Origin: Cognatiyoonia koreensis
Lineage (GTDB): Bacteria > Pseudomonadota > Alphaproteobacteria > Rhodobacterales > Rhodobacteraceae
Assembly (NCBI RefSeq): GCF_900109295.1
Contig: NZ_FOIZ01000001.1
Coordinates: 1,178,001-1,242,000 of the forward strand
DNA length: 64,000 bases
Direction: 5' to 3'
Shown: positions 18,789-30,251 of the stretch, piece after piece
Position numbering within the stretch: position 1 is the first letter of the stretch
Layout of the letters: each line of letters starts with the position of its first letter
Translations under genes and position numbers: made by a program
The notes under the pieces: generated by a model
Databases searched by the model: none
What the model saw: only the letters and a program-made list of their open reading frames with translations
Told to the model about the DNA's origin: nothing

Positions 18789-19820
18789 ATGAACCTTAAG
18801 GAACTCTCTCAGAACCTCGGACTCAGCCAGACAACGGTGAGTCGCGCCCTCAACGGGTACCCCGAAGTGTCGGAAGCGACGCGGATTCGGGTGCAGACCG
18901 CAGCCCAGCAATACAATTACACGCCCAGCACACGCGCGAAAGGTCTGGCCACTGGCAAGGCGCTCGCGATCGGACATGTCATACCCATGGCGTCCAAGCA
19001 CGAAATGGTGAATCCGATCTTCGGCGACTTTATCGCCGGCGCGGGTGAAACCTATGCGCGTCATGGTTACGAGATGATCTTGTCGATCATGGATGGATCT
19101 AATGACGAGGCGACTGTCTATCGTGGCTTGAAATCCCGACGTGCGGTCGATGGTGTCGTGGTTCATGGGCCGCGCATGGAAGACCCGCGCATCCCGCTCT
19201 TGCAGGAAATCGGACTTCCATTTGTCGTTCACGGGCGCGCAAGCGGTGTTTCCACTCCTTACAGTTGGCTCGATGTGAACAACCGTCGGGCCTTTCAACG
19301 AGCGACCGATTTTCTGATTGATCTTGGCCATCGCCGGATTGCCCTTTTGAACGGGCTTGAGGAAATGGACTTTGCGCATCGCCGCCGGCGCGGTTTCGAA
19401 GACGCGCTGAGCGCACATGGTTTTTCGATTGACCCCACCCTTATGGCAAGCGACGAGATGACCGAAGATTTTGGATATCGACGGACAAAGCAGTTCCTTG
19501 ACCAGTCCAGTCCCGCAACGGCAATCGTCTGCTCTTCGATGATCCTCGCGCTTGGGGCGCGGCGCGCAATCGAAGAACGCGGTATTGTCATGGGGCGCGA
19601 TGTGTCTGTCGTGACGCATGATGACAACCTGTCATACCTGCAAAACGGTGTAGATGTGCCAATCTTCACGGCAACGCGTTCCTCTGTGCGTGAAGCCGGA
19701 CGGCGGGCCGCTGAAATGCTGCTTGACCAGATCGCGCACCCAAAGGCGCCGCTGACAACGACGTTGCTCGAAGCCGAACTCATGGTAGGTCAATCCACAG
19801 GCCCTGCCCCCTCCTCCTGA
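18789..19820 (+). CDS. aglR: LacI-family repressor AglR
   Basis: A 343-residue LacI/GalR regulator. Residues about 1-25 form the helix-turn-helix (LKELSQNLGLSQTTVSRALNG), followed by the hinge helix and a periplasmic-binding-protein-like sugar domain. It is divergent from aglEFGAK and upstream of a beta-glucosidase and glucokinase. With two matching palindromes in the 250-base divergent region, it probably represses both directions until a glucoside or glucose-derived inducer binds. Confidence 0.9.
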   Translation: MNLKELSQNLGLSQTTVSRALNGYPEVSEATRIRVQTAAQQYNYTPSTRAKGLATGKALAIGHVIPMASKHEMVNPIFGDFIAGAGETYARHGYEMILSIMDGSNDEATVYRGLKSRRAVDGVVVHGPRMEDPRIPLLQEIGLPFVVHGRASGVSTPYSWLDVNNRRAFQRATDFLIDLGHRRIALLNGLEEMDFAHRRRRGFEDALSAHGFSIDPTLMASDEMTEDFGYRRTKQFLDQSSPATAIVCSSMILALGARRAIEERGIVMGRDVSVVTHDDNLSYLQNGVDVPIFTATRSSVREAGRRAAEMLLDQIAHPKAPLTTTLLEAELMVGQSTGPAPSS

Positions 19821-19834
19821 CGAAAGAAAACCAG

Positions 19835-21160
19835 ATGACATTTTCCCGAAGCGATTTTCCCGCCGGTTTTCAGTTCGGTGCGGCAACCGCAGCATATCAG
19901 ATCGAAGGCCATTCATTTGGCAAAGCAGGACGAACACATTGGGACACGTTCGCAAAAGGTCCGGGGAACGTTGTGCGCGCAGAGGACGGTGCGATTGCCT
20001 GCGACCATTACCACCGCTACGCCGAAGACCTAGATCTGCTGCGTAACGCAGGGATGGACGCCTATCGGTTTTCAACGTCATGGGCGCGTGTTCTGCCCGA
20101 AGGACGTGGGACACCCAACGCAGAAGGCCTCGACTACTATGACCGGCTTGTCGACGCGATGCTTGAACGTGGCTTGAAACCCTTCCAAACACTTTATCAT
20201 TGGGAAATGCCTTCAGCGCTCGCGGATCTTGGGGGGTGGACCAATCCGGACGTCGCCGCGTGGTTCGCGGATTTCACGGAAATCATCACCAACCGGATTG
20301 GCGACAGGGTTCATGCGATTGCAACGCTGAACGAACCCTGGTGCGTCGCATATCTCTCGCATTTCCTTGGACACCACGCGCCCGGTCTCAAGGATATCCG
20401 CAGTGCGAGCCGCGCAATGCACCACGTCATGAAAGCGCATGGTGCTGCCATGACCCGACTGCGCGATCTGGGCATGAAGAACTGCGGGATCGTGCTGAAC
20501 TTCGATCATACGGAGCCAGTCGACGATACTGCCGAGGCGTTGGCCGCAACAGCCACCACAGACGCCATTAATAATCGCTGGTTTATCGAAGCGATCACCA
20601 AGGGCGCCTACCCCGCGGAAGCGCTCGCAGGCTTCGGCCCCCATATGCCGGAAAACTGGGAAAACGACATGGCCGAAATCAGTCAGCCGATCGACTGGCT
20701 CGGTGTGAATTACTACACCCGTCACAAAGTGAGCGCAGCACCAGCCGATGTCTGGCCGCACGCAGTGGGGCATGAAGGACCAGGTGACAAGACGCAGATG
20801 GGCTGGGAAATCTATCCGGACGGTCTGCACGGTTTCTTGACTCGCATGGCACGTGACTACGTTGACGACATGCCGATCTATGTCACCGAAAACGGGATGG
20901 CGTGGGATGACAAGGTGGAGAACGGTTCAGTCTTTGATCCGGTCCGCGAAAGCTTTATCACGGCGCATATGAATGCGACGCGCCGTGCAATCGCGGACGG
21001 AGCAAACGTACAGGGGTTTTTCTACTGGTCCCTGCTCGACAACTACGAATGGGCATTTGGTTACGAAAAGCGTTTTGGGATTGTGCATGTCGATTTCGAC
21101 ACGTTAAAGCGCACACCGAAAGCGTCCTATCACCTGCTCAAATCCGCACTCGCGCGCTGA
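19835..21160 (+). CDS. GH1 beta-glucosidase
   Basis: A 441-residue GH1 enzyme with acid/base Glu167 in TLNEPW and nucleophile Glu352 in VTENG, and the N-terminal FQFGAATAAYQIEG signature. It has no signal peptide, so it acts in the cytoplasm and releases glucose from beta-glucosides. It follows aglR by 14 bases and precedes glucokinase by 9. The agl locus therefore handles both alpha- and beta-linked glucosides, or the enzyme has broad specificity. Confidence 0.93.
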   Translation: MTFSRSDFPAGFQFGAATAAYQIEGHSFGKAGRTHWDTFAKGPGNVVRAEDGAIACDHYHRYAEDLDLLRNAGMDAYRFSTSWARVLPEGRGTPNAEGLDYYDRLVDAMLERGLKPFQTLYHWEMPSALADLGGWTNPDVAAWFADFTEIITNRIGDRVHAIATLNEPWCVAYLSHFLGHHAPGLKDIRSASRAMHHVMKAHGAAMTRLRDLGMKNCGIVLNFDHTEPVDDTAEALAATATTDAINNRWFIEAITKGAYPAEALAGFGPHMPENWENDMAEISQPIDWLGVNYYTRHKVSAAPADVWPHAVGHEGPGDKTQMGWEIYPDGLHGFLTRMARDYVDDMPIYVTENGMAWDDKVENGSVFDPVRESFITAHMNATRRAIADGANVQGFFYWSLLDNYEWAFGYEKRFGIVHVDFDTLKRTPKASYHLLKSALAR

Positions 21161-21169
21161 GGATAAACC

Positions 21170-22141
21170 ATGTCACATCCGCCGAACACACTCAGCCTCG
21201 TCGCCGACATCGGTGGAACGAATACGCGGGTCGCGTTGGCGGATGGTCGCAAGCTGCTGGACAAGACGATCCGCCGTTATGCGAACGCAGATTTCCCCGG
21301 GCTTGAAACGGTTCTGCGGCAATATATCAAGGACGAAGGCGGCGTGAACACCAAAGCGGCCTGCGTCGCTGTTGCCGGACCGGTCCGCAATGGGCGTGCT
21401 TCGATGACGAACCTTGATTGGGCGATCGACCGGGAAACGCTTGCGCGCGCGACGCAGGCCGAAACCGTGGCGATCCTGAACGATCTCCAAGCACAAGGCC
21501 ATGCTTTGGGTCACCTTGCGCCTGACAATGTCCGCACGATTGTGTCCGGACCGGCTGGCGATGCACATGCCGCGCGGCTCGTGATCGGCGTTGGCACCGG
21601 TTTCAATGCGGCACCGGTCTTCAACACAACCGACGGGCGCCTTGTGCCACCATCGGAATCCGGACATGCCAACCTGCCGATCCGCACGGAACAAGAACTG
21701 CGGCTTTGTCAATTCGTGTCCAATGCCCACGGGTTTCCAGCGGTCGAAGATGTCCTTTCCGGGCGCGGCCTCGAACGGGTCTATGCATTCCTCGGGATGG
21801 AAGCAAAGGACCCGCGCGAGGCGAAAGCACAAGATATCATGGCAGCCTGCGCAGCAGGAAGCGATGCGCGCGCCATCCAGGCCGCAGGCATTTTCACCCG
21901 AATTTTGGGGACGGTGGCTGGTAACCTCTCGCTGATCCAATTGCCCTTCGGTGGCGTTTATCTTGTGGGCGGCGTCAGCCGTGCGTTTGCGCCGCACTTG
22001 AATAGCTTCGGTTTCGCTGAAGCCTTCCGCGACAAAGGGCGATTTGCCGGTTTCATGGGGAATTTCGCTGTGCACGTTATCGAAGACGATTATGCGGCGC
22101 TCACAGGCTCTGCATCGCATCTGATGGAGCTGCTTGGATAG
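21170..22141 (+). CDS. glk: Glucokinase
   Basis: A 323-residue Glk of the ROK-unrelated hexokinase-like glucokinase family, with ADIGGTNTRVAL at the phosphate-1 site and VGVGTGFNAA/SESGHANL in the glucose-binding region. It phosphorylates glucose released by AglA and the GH1 enzyme, yielding glucose 6-phosphate for the zwf-pgl route encoded at 36-38 kb. It is the last gene of aglR-bgl-glk. Confidence 0.93.
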   Translation: MSHPPNTLSLVADIGGTNTRVALADGRKLLDKTIRRYANADFPGLETVLRQYIKDEGGVNTKAACVAVAGPVRNGRASMTNLDWAIDRETLARATQAETVAILNDLQAQGHALGHLAPDNVRTIVSGPAGDAHAARLVIGVGTGFNAAPVFNTTDGRLVPPSESGHANLPIRTEQELRLCQFVSNAHGFPAVEDVLSGRGLERVYAFLGMEAKDPREAKAQDIMAACAAGSDARAIQAAGIFTRILGTVAGNLSLIQLPFGGVYLVGGVSRAFAPHLNSFGFAEAFRDKGRFAGFMGNFAVHVIEDDYAALTGSASHLMELLG

Positions 22142-22198
22142 GTTTTTCGCGCCCGCAAAAACTGCCCCGCGCAGGCTCTTCTTTGCTACACGCGAACG

Positions 22199-24574
22199 CT
22201 AGTGTAGCTGGGCCTGTACCGTTGTCGTCAATTGGTTAAGCGAAAACGGCTTTGGCAAAAACACTGAATTCGGAATGTGTTCGCTTTCGTCGCCAAAGGC
22301 GTCCTCGGCATAACCGGACACGAAAATCACCTTCGTGTCGGGTCGGCTTTCCAAGGCCTCGCGCACCCAGGTCGGACCATCCTTTCCCGGCATGATCACA
22401 TCGGTAACGAAAATATCGACTTCAAGGTCAGGATCGGCAAGCAGCGACAGCGCTGTTTCTGCGCAGTCCGCTTCCAGCACAGTGTAACCCCGCAAGCTCA
22501 GCGCGCGCGATGCAAAGGCTCTGACGGGTGCTTCGTCTTCGACCAGCAGGACAACCCCATCTCCAGTTGCAGCAACGGGTTCAGGCGGGTCGATCAGAAC
22601 TGGCGCGCGTTCCGCAACCGGCAGCGTATGGGCGGGTAAAATGACTTCGAACTCGGTTCCCTGCCCAAGTGCGCTTTCGGCAAAAATGAAACCGCCGGTC
22701 TGCTTCACGATGCCGTAGACAGTGGACAGGCCAAGCCCGGTTCCTTCACCAGTGCGTTTGGTGGTGTAGAACGGCTCGAAAATCTTTGGCAGTTTCTCCG
22801 GCGCGATCCCCTCACCCTCATCAATTACTCTAAGGACAACATATTCCCCGGCAGGGATTGTTGCACGGTCCCGCTCCAGTTCTTCTTGGAGCGTCAGATT
22901 TTCGGTAACCACATGAATTTCGCCGCCCTGCGGCATTGCATCACGCGCGTTGACGACGAGATTCATCATTACCTGTTCCAGCTGACGTTTGTCAGCCTTG
23001 ATCGAGGCGAGTTCCTGATTGTGATTGAGGACAAGCGTCACCTTTTCGCCCACAAGCCGGTTCAACAGATGCGCCAAGTCAGACAGTGTATCCCGCAGAT
23101 CGATCCGCTCCAGCTGCAGGTTCTGTTTGCGCGAGAAGGCCAGAAGCTGACCAACAAGGCTGGCGGCGCGATTGGCGTTCTGATGGATCTGGATCAGGTC
23201 ACTATAGTCCTGATCCCCTTGATCGTGTCGCAACAGCAAAAGGTCACAGTGACCGGATATCGCCGTCAAGAGATTGTTGAAATCATGTGCCACGCCGCCG
23301 GCCAGCTGTCCGATCGCTTGCATTTTCTGGCTTTGTACGAACTGCGCTTCCAACGTCTTCAATTCGGTTACATCGTTCAGAACCGCGACAAGATGCGTGC
23401 CTTCAGACCCTTTGGCCAGGTTCAAAGTCACCTGAACAAAGGTCTCCTGCTTGATGCCACGACCGCGCAAGAACTGGGACACATGCCCGCCCTGGCCTGA
23501 AAGCGCCTCCCTGATCCAGTCGTTCACAGGACGACCCAAACCGTCCAGAATATCGCTGACTTTCATGCCATCGGTTTCCTTCAGGCCAAACAACGTGCGG
23601 GCTTCGCGGTTAGACGCAAGAACTACGCCCCCTTCGCCGATTTTGAGCAGTGGGACAGGCAGATCCTCAATCGCATCCCAGCCACCATGTAATGGGCGTG
23701 GACCAATCGGGTTTCCGGAGGGTTGTGCCGGAAGAAGATAGATTTCCCGTCGACCTGTGCCGCCATCCACGACACCGGTGATGACGCGTGCAGGGCCATC
23801 CTCTGTCACGATCCGCACGGTGTTCCCGGAGTCGACCGGTAAATCGTCAAACACTTCGCGCAATGATTTCGGACGATACCCCAACAGATTTCGGAAAGCA
23901 TCGTTAAGGTACAGGATCGCATTGCTCTTTCCGACCGTCATCATTGGCAATGTCAGCGCATCAGTGGCCCTGACAGTGCTTCGGGCAACATCCCCGCGGT
24001 CGTCGACCCGCCAAAGATAGGACGCATCGCCAACTTGTACGACTGACAGACGGAACTGGCCATTTCGGGTGACAACATCTTCCTTTGCAGCCCCATCACG
24101 CGCAGCCCGTCCTTGCAGGCGAAACAAAATCGCTTCCGGATGTGCCAGGATCCGGCCAAAGACCGCCGATAGATGCGTATCATCAAAGTCACCGAACTTG
24201 GCAGAGGCAGCGGCGTTACTGAATCGGATGTCCCCATCCAGATCAGTCAGAAAAATGATGTCTGAGTCATGGGCAACCAGCGATTGCACAGCTTCGTCGA
24301 TCATATTCTGTTGCTTGAGTGCGGCGTAAGATTGCCTGTCTTCCTTGCGCTGGCGCATCACTTGGAAAAGCGCGATCGCACCAAGTGATCCACCAAACAC
24401 GAGCAACGCGACCTTGAATATGAGCGCCGTCGTCCAATACGCCCCGATCGCACAGGCAAGCGCGATCCCCGCGATTGCAGCCGCATGTGGTTTGGGCGTT
24501 TGCCGATCAAGCAAACGTCGCAGTTGCCTTTGATCTGGATCCAACGCGCGTTCCTTTATTTCCCGTGTTTGCAT
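22199..24574 (-). CDS. cckA: CckA-type hybrid histidine kinase
   Basis: A 791-residue membrane hybrid kinase. Two hydrophobic helices (about residues 31-72) are followed by PAS-like regions, the DHp helix with phospho-acceptor H430 (HDFNNLLTAISGH), an ATP-binding domain with GTGLGLSTVYGIVKQ, and a receiver domain (from about 674) with phospho-acceptor D725 in VTDVIMPG. In alphaproteobacteria CckA feeds phosphate through ChpT to CtrA; in Rhodobacterales this controls motility, gene-transfer-agent and cell-cycle traits rather than viability. Confidence 0.92.
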   Translation of the reverse strand: MQTREIKERALDPDQRQLRRLLDRQTPKPHAAAIAGIALACAIGAYWTTALIFKVALLVFGGSLGAIALFQVMRQRKEDRQSYAALKQQNMIDEAVQSLVAHDSDIIFLTDLDGDIRFSNAAASAKFGDFDDTHLSAVFGRILAHPEAILFRLQGRAARDGAAKEDVVTRNGQFRLSVVQVGDASYLWRVDDRGDVARSTVRATDALTLPMMTVGKSNAILYLNDAFRNLLGYRPKSLREVFDDLPVDSGNTVRIVTEDGPARVITGVVDGGTGRREIYLLPAQPSGNPIGPRPLHGGWDAIEDLPVPLLKIGEGGVVLASNREARTLFGLKETDGMKVSDILDGLGRPVNDWIREALSGQGGHVSQFLRGRGIKQETFVQVTLNLAKGSEGTHLVAVLNDVTELKTLEAQFVQSQKMQAIGQLAGGVAHDFNNLLTAISGHCDLLLLRHDQGDQDYSDLIQIHQNANRAASLVGQLLAFSRKQNLQLERIDLRDTLSDLAHLLNRLVGEKVTLVLNHNQELASIKADKRQLEQVMMNLVVNARDAMPQGGEIHVVTENLTLQEELERDRATIPAGEYVVLRVIDEGEGIAPEKLPKIFEPFYTTKRTGEGTGLGLSTVYGIVKQTGGFIFAESALGQGTEFEVILPAHTLPVAERAPVLIDPPEPVAATGDGVVLLVEDEAPVRAFASRALSLRGYTVLEADCAETALSLLADPDLEVDIFVTDVIMPGKDGPTWVREALESRPDTKVIFVSGYAEDAFGDESEHIPNSVFLPKPFSLNQLTTTVQAQLH

Positions 24575-24630
24575 CTAACGGCACAAGTCTTAATGCGCGG
24601 TTAAATCGCATCTTCGGGCAAAATGCTACC

Positions 24631-25812
24631 TTAACGTGTGTTTTTTGGTGTAAACACGTTCAGGTAGAAACCATCGTGAAGTTCCGTAGGATACAAGCGG
24701 AGGACAGATCTGGACCGCCAGTCTGGATGATTGGATAAGAACTGCGCGGTGATCTCATCGTTCTCGGCACGCAAAACCGAACACGTTGCGTAGGCCAGCA
24801 CACCGGTAGACGTCGTTAAAGACGCACATTTTGCAAGAATTTCGCGTTGCAACTCATTATAGTAATGTAATTTATCTGAAGTCAGTCCCCACTTTGCCTC
24901 GGGCGTGCGGCGCCACGTGCCGCTGCCGCTGCAAGGCGCATCGCAGAGAACGACGTCAAATGGCGGTTCTTTCGACAGCGCGTCGGTGTTGCGCTGAACG
25001 ATTGTCACGCCTGCCCGCTTGGCCCTTGCGTCAAGATCACCCATGCGCCGTGGATCGCTATCATGGGCAGTGACGCAAGCCCCGTAAATATCGGCCAGCG
25101 CAAGCGCTTTGCCACCACCACCCGCACAATAATCCAGAACACGGGCATCTTGCGGCACATTCAGCGCAAGCATGGCCATCTGCGAAGCCGTATCCTGCAG
25201 TTCGACCCAGCCGTTGAGATAGGCATGACTTTGCAGGATACGTCTTTCGTTTTCAGTAACTTGCAGGCATGTCTTAACCTCCGGCACGACATGGGTGGAA
25301 ATGCCGTCCTCCGCCAAAGCGATTCTTGCGGCCTCGACATCAGTCTTGCGAAGATTGACCCGCAAGAAAATGCCAGCACGCCTTTGCTGGATGCGCGCTG
25401 CCGCGACCGCCTGATCACCCAGACTTTCCTGCCAATCAGGCCAAAGCCAATCTGGCAAGTCACACATCTCGGCAGTTTGGGCGTTAATGTCGACATTGGG
25501 CGCACGGCTTTCCGCATCCGTTAATGCGGAGGGCCCATAATCGCCCGCACCGAACACCGTCTCTGGCGCGATTCCATCGCGGCGCAACAGTCCAAGGATC
25601 ATGCCCCGCGCGGTCTGCGCATCACCGATCGCAGAAAGCGATCGTTTGGCGCGCAACACGTCGAAAACATGATCTCTGATTGCCGCGCGATCCTTGGATC
25701 CGGCAAAGCGGTTGGATCGTGCCCATTGCGTAATCGCGCGCTCAGCGACAGCCCCCGACAGGATCGCGTCAAGAACGTCGATAGCTGCAGCGTAGCGGGC
25801 GGCAGGTGTCAT
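24631..25812 (-). CDS. RsmB/NOP-family RNA (cytosine-C5) methyltransferase
   Basis: A 393-residue protein with an N-terminal NusB-like helical region and a SAM-dependent methyltransferase domain. The two catalytic cysteines are visible in CDAPCSGSGTWRR and YATCSV. Family members methylate C967 of 16S rRNA (RsmB) or other RNA cytosines. It lies 28 bases downstream of guaB on the same strand. The exact RNA target is inferred. Confidence 0.85.
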   Translation of the reverse strand: MTPAARYAAAIDVLDAILSGAVAERAITQWARSNRFAGSKDRAAIRDHVFDVLRAKRSLSAIGDAQTARGMILGLLRRDGIAPETVFGAGDYGPSALTDAESRAPNVDINAQTAEMCDLPDWLWPDWQESLGDQAVAAARIQQRRAGIFLRVNLRKTDVEAARIALAEDGISTHVVPEVKTCLQVTENERRILQSHAYLNGWVELQDTASQMAMLALNVPQDARVLDYCAGGGGKALALADIYGACVTAHDSDPRRMGDLDARAKRAGVTIVQRNTDALSKEPPFDVVLCDAPCSGSGTWRRTPEAKWGLTSDKLHYYNELQREILAKCASLTTSTGVLAYATCSVLRAENDEITAQFLSNHPDWRSRSVLRLYPTELHDGFYLNVFTPKNTR

Positions 25813-25840
25813 GCATCACACCAGAACGAACAGAACGTTA

Positions 25841-27325
<1,485 letters not shown>

Positions 27326-27413
27326 CTATTGCATGGTTCGGACCTGCCTGAAAGGCCAAACTGACCTGTTACACCGTTGTGTCCGGCCACAAAGAAGCGC
27401 AGGGTCGGGTATC

Positions 27414-28103
27414 ATGTCCCATCAGCCGCTTGATCTGCCACCAACGCCTTGGCACAAGGCCCTCCCCCGGATCGCAATCCGGCTGATTGCCGTGATCGGC
27501 ATCGCGTTGTTGGTCCGTTGGATTTTCGGCGTAGTTTATACGTGGATCGGCACATTGGATACAGATGCGCAGGCCAGTGCGATGATCTGGCTCATTGCGA
27601 TTAGCATCGCAGCCTACGCGCTTCTGATTGCTATCCCTTTCGTGCCGGCCGTTGAAATCGGGATTGCGCTGATGATGATCGAAGGTCCGGTGATGGCACC
27701 CTTCGTCTATGCAGCGACTGTGCTAGGGCTCTTTCTTGCATTCTGGATTGGCCAGCGTGTTTCGCTTGACTGGCTGATTACGATGTTTCGCGATCTGCGC
27801 ATGATGAATGCCTGCGCATTAGTGCTCAGGATAAAGAAAGAACCAAGGGATACATTGCTCGCAAGATTGAACGATAATTTACCCGACTGGATCGCACCAA
27901 TTGCAACACGCTATCGCTATGTAACGATCGGTGTGCTTCTCAGCGTGCCGGGGAATTTCGCAATTGGCGGCGGCGGCGGCATCATGATGACAGCCGGGAT
28001 AAGCCGGCTTTTCAGCGGGCCCGCAGTGTTTCTGACGCTGCTCATCGCTGTGCTGCCAATCCCTTTGATCGTCTGGCTGTTTGGCGTTGATTTTTTTGCC
28101 TAA
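27414..28103 (+). CDS. Inner-membrane protein of unknown function
   Basis: A 229-residue protein with five or so hydrophobic stretches (about residues 20-42, 55-78, 82-112, 155-185 and 195-225) and a glycine run, GGGGG, before the last helix pair. I do not recognise the family with certainty; it faintly resembles small DedA/VTT-like proteins. The ATG at 27414 was chosen because further upstream the frame is not protein-like. It stands between guaB and the corrinoid-activator gene. Confidence 0.65.
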   Translation: MSHQPLDLPPTPWHKALPRIAIRLIAVIGIALLVRWIFGVVYTWIGTLDTDAQASAMIWLIAISIAAYALLIAIPFVPAVEIGIALMMIEGPVMAPFVYAATVLGLFLAFWIGQRVSLDWLITMFRDLRMMNACALVLRIKKEPRDTLLARLNDNLPDWIAPIATRYRYVTIGVLLSVPGNFAIGGGGGIMMTAGISRLFSGPAVFLTLLIAVLPIPLIVWLFGVDFFA

Positions 28104-28208
28104 ATCTTTGCCCGGAATGCCGCTGCTCATAATTAATATGACGTCTTCTGACCTTTCCTATGGGCATGTCATCGTTACATTCATGCCAAGCAAAAGCAGG
28201 CAGGCTTC

Positions 28209-30251
28209 ATGACCACTGACCCCCTCGTCATTTTCACGCCCTCGGGTAAGCGTGGGCATTTCCCCATCGGCACGCCAATTCTGGCGGCTGCACGACAGCT
28301 TGGGGTCGATCTGGATTCTGTCTGCGGCGGACGCGGCATCTGTTCCAAATGCCAGATCAGCCCCTCCTACGGTGAATTCTCAAAGCACGGCGTCACTGTT
28401 GCCGATGATGCGCTGTCCCCGTGGAACGAAGTGGAACAGCGTTACGACGACATACGCGGCCTCGCGAAAGGCCGGCGTCTTGGGTGCCAGGCCACGGTTC
28501 AGGGTGATGTCGTGGTCGATGTGCCTCCCGAAAGCCAGGTTCACAAGCAAGTCGTGCGCAAACGGGCCGAAGCGCGCGAAATCGTCATGAACCCGTCAAC
28601 ACGACTTTACTACGTTGAAGTCAATGAACCGGATATGCACGACCCGTCCGGTGATCTGGAACGCCTGATCAAAGCGCTGCGCGCCGAATGGGACCTGCCC
28701 GAACTCGAAGCTGATCTTGGCGTGTTACGTTCGCTGCAACCGGCGTTGCGCAAAGGCGAATGGAAAGTAACCTGCGCAATCCACCTTGGCGATGACACCT
28801 TCAGCCCCCGGATCATGCAGGTATGGCCCGGCTATTACGAAGGATCGATCTATGGGCTGGCGGTCGACCTCGGTTCAACCACCATTGCCGCGCATCTTTG
28901 CGATCTCCAATCGGGCGAAGTCGTGGCTTCATCCGGCGTGATGAATCCGCAAATCCGGTTTGGCGAAGACCTGATGAGCCGTGTCAGCTATTCAATGATG
29001 AACCCGTCCGGCGCGGATGAAATGACGCGCGCTGTGCGCGAAGGGATGAACAGTCTTTTCGTGCAGATTGCTTCGGAAGCGGAAATCGACCGCAACCTCA
29101 TCGTTGATGCGGTTTTTGTGTGCAATCCGGTCATGCATCACCTTTTCCTCGGGATCGATCCGTTCGAACTTGGCCAGGCCCCCTTTGCTTTGGCGACATC
29201 AGAAGCGCTGGCCCTGCGTGCCATCGAGCTTGATCTCAATCTGCACCCGGCTGCACGGGTCTACATCCTGCCTTGCATCGCGGGCCATGTTGGGGCCGAT
29301 GCGGCTGCGGTCGCGCTTTCAGAGGCACCGAACAAATCCGAAGACCTCGTGCTTATTGTCGATGTCGGGACAAACGCTGAAATTATCTTGGGCAACAAGG
29401 ACAAAGTCCTCGCCTGTTCGTCGCCGACAGGTCCAGCATTTGAAGGCGCGCAAATCAGCAGTGGCCAGCGTGCCGCCCCGGGTGCAATCGAACGCGTCGA
29501 AATCGACCCGGTTTCTAAGCTGCCACGCTTCAAGGTAATCGGCTGTGATCTTTGGTCCGACGATCCTGATTTTGAAACGCAGACCGCCCAAACCGGGATT
29601 ACAGGTATATGCGGATCGGGGATCATCGAAATGGTCGCCGAAATGCGCATGACCGGTATCGTTGACGCGCCGGGGCTGATCGGATCACCGGAACAGACAG
29701 GATCACCAAACTGCTTTCAAGATGGACGCACCTACAGCTTTCTTGTCCACGACGGAACCGAAACCGGCGGGCCAAAGATCACGGTGACAAATCGGGACAT
29801 CCGCGAAATTCAAATGGCCAAGGCAGCACTCTACTCGGGGGCGCGCCTGTTGATGGACAAGTTCGGCGTGGACAAGGTGGACCGGATTGTACTCGCCGGG
29901 GCCTTTGGTGCGCATATAAGTTCCAAACACGCGATGGTTCTTGGCATGATCCCGGACGCGCCGCTTAACAAGGTAAGCTCTGCAGGGAATGCTGCAGGAA
30001 CCGGTGCGCGCATCGCGCTTCTCAACCGCGATGCGCGGAAAGAAATCGAAGACACGGTCCATGAGATCCACAAGATTGAAACCGCCATCGAACCCCGCTT
30101 TCAAGAGCATTTCGTCAACGCCTCTGCAATTCCCAATGCGGTAGAACCGTTTCCGATCCTGAGGTCGATCGTCAGCCTGCCCGACGTGAACCACAACAGT
30201 GGATCAGGCGATCCTGCATCAGGCGGAAGACGCAGACGCCGGCGCGCGTAA
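28209..30251 (+). CDS. [2Fe-2S]/ASKHA corrinoid-activation protein (RACo-like)
   Basis: A 680-residue protein with an N-terminal [2Fe-2S] ferredoxin domain (Cys39, Cys45, Cys48 and Cys93 in the C-x5-C-x2-C pattern), a middle region, and a C-terminal actin-like ATPase domain (YGLAVDLGSTTIAAHL; VDVGTNAEI; VLAGAFGAHI). Such proteins use ATP and a low-potential electron to reactivate Co(II) corrinoids to Co(I) in methyltransferase systems. It stands alone here, away from the methyltransferases. The protein ends in GGRRRRRRA, like the basic tail of the methyl-THF methyltransferase at 10.9-11.9 kb. Confidence 0.88.
   Translation: MTTDPLVIFTPSGKRGHFPIGTPILAAARQLGVDLDSVCGGRGICSKCQISPSYGEFSKHGVTVADDALSPWNEVEQRYDDIRGLAKGRRLGCQATVQGDVVVDVPPESQVHKQVVRKRAEAREIVMNPSTRLYYVEVNEPDMHDPSGDLERLIKALRAEWDLPELEADLGVLRSLQPALRKGEWKVTCAIHLGDDTFSPRIMQVWPGYYEGSIYGLAVDLGSTTIAAHLCDLQSGEVVASSGVMNPQIRFGEDLMSRVSYSMMNPSGADEMTRAVREGMNSLFVQIASEAEIDRNLIVDAVFVCNPVMHHLFLGIDPFELGQAPFALATSEALALRAIELDLNLHPAARVYILPCIAGHVGADAAAVALSEAPNKSEDLVLIVDVGTNAEIILGNKDKVLACSSPTGPAFEGAQISSGQRAAPGAIERVEIDPVSKLPRFKVIGCDLWSDDPDFETQTAQTGITGICGSGIIEMVAEMRMTGIVDAPGLIGSPEQTGSPNCFQDGRTYSFLVHDGTETGGPKITVTNRDIREIQMAKAALYSGARLLMDKFGVDKVDRIVLAGAFGAHISSKHAMVLGMIPDAPLNKVSSAGNAAGTGARIALLNRDARKEIEDTVHEIHKIETAIEPRFQEHFVNASAIPNAVEPFPILRSIVSLPDVNHNSGSGDPASGGRRRRRRA

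Noticed and set aside
22185..22208. Inverted repeat GCTACAC...GTGTAGC between glk and cckA as a terminator
   Set aside because: The stem is only seven base pairs with a ten-base loop, lacks a T-run on either strand, and overlaps the cckA stop.
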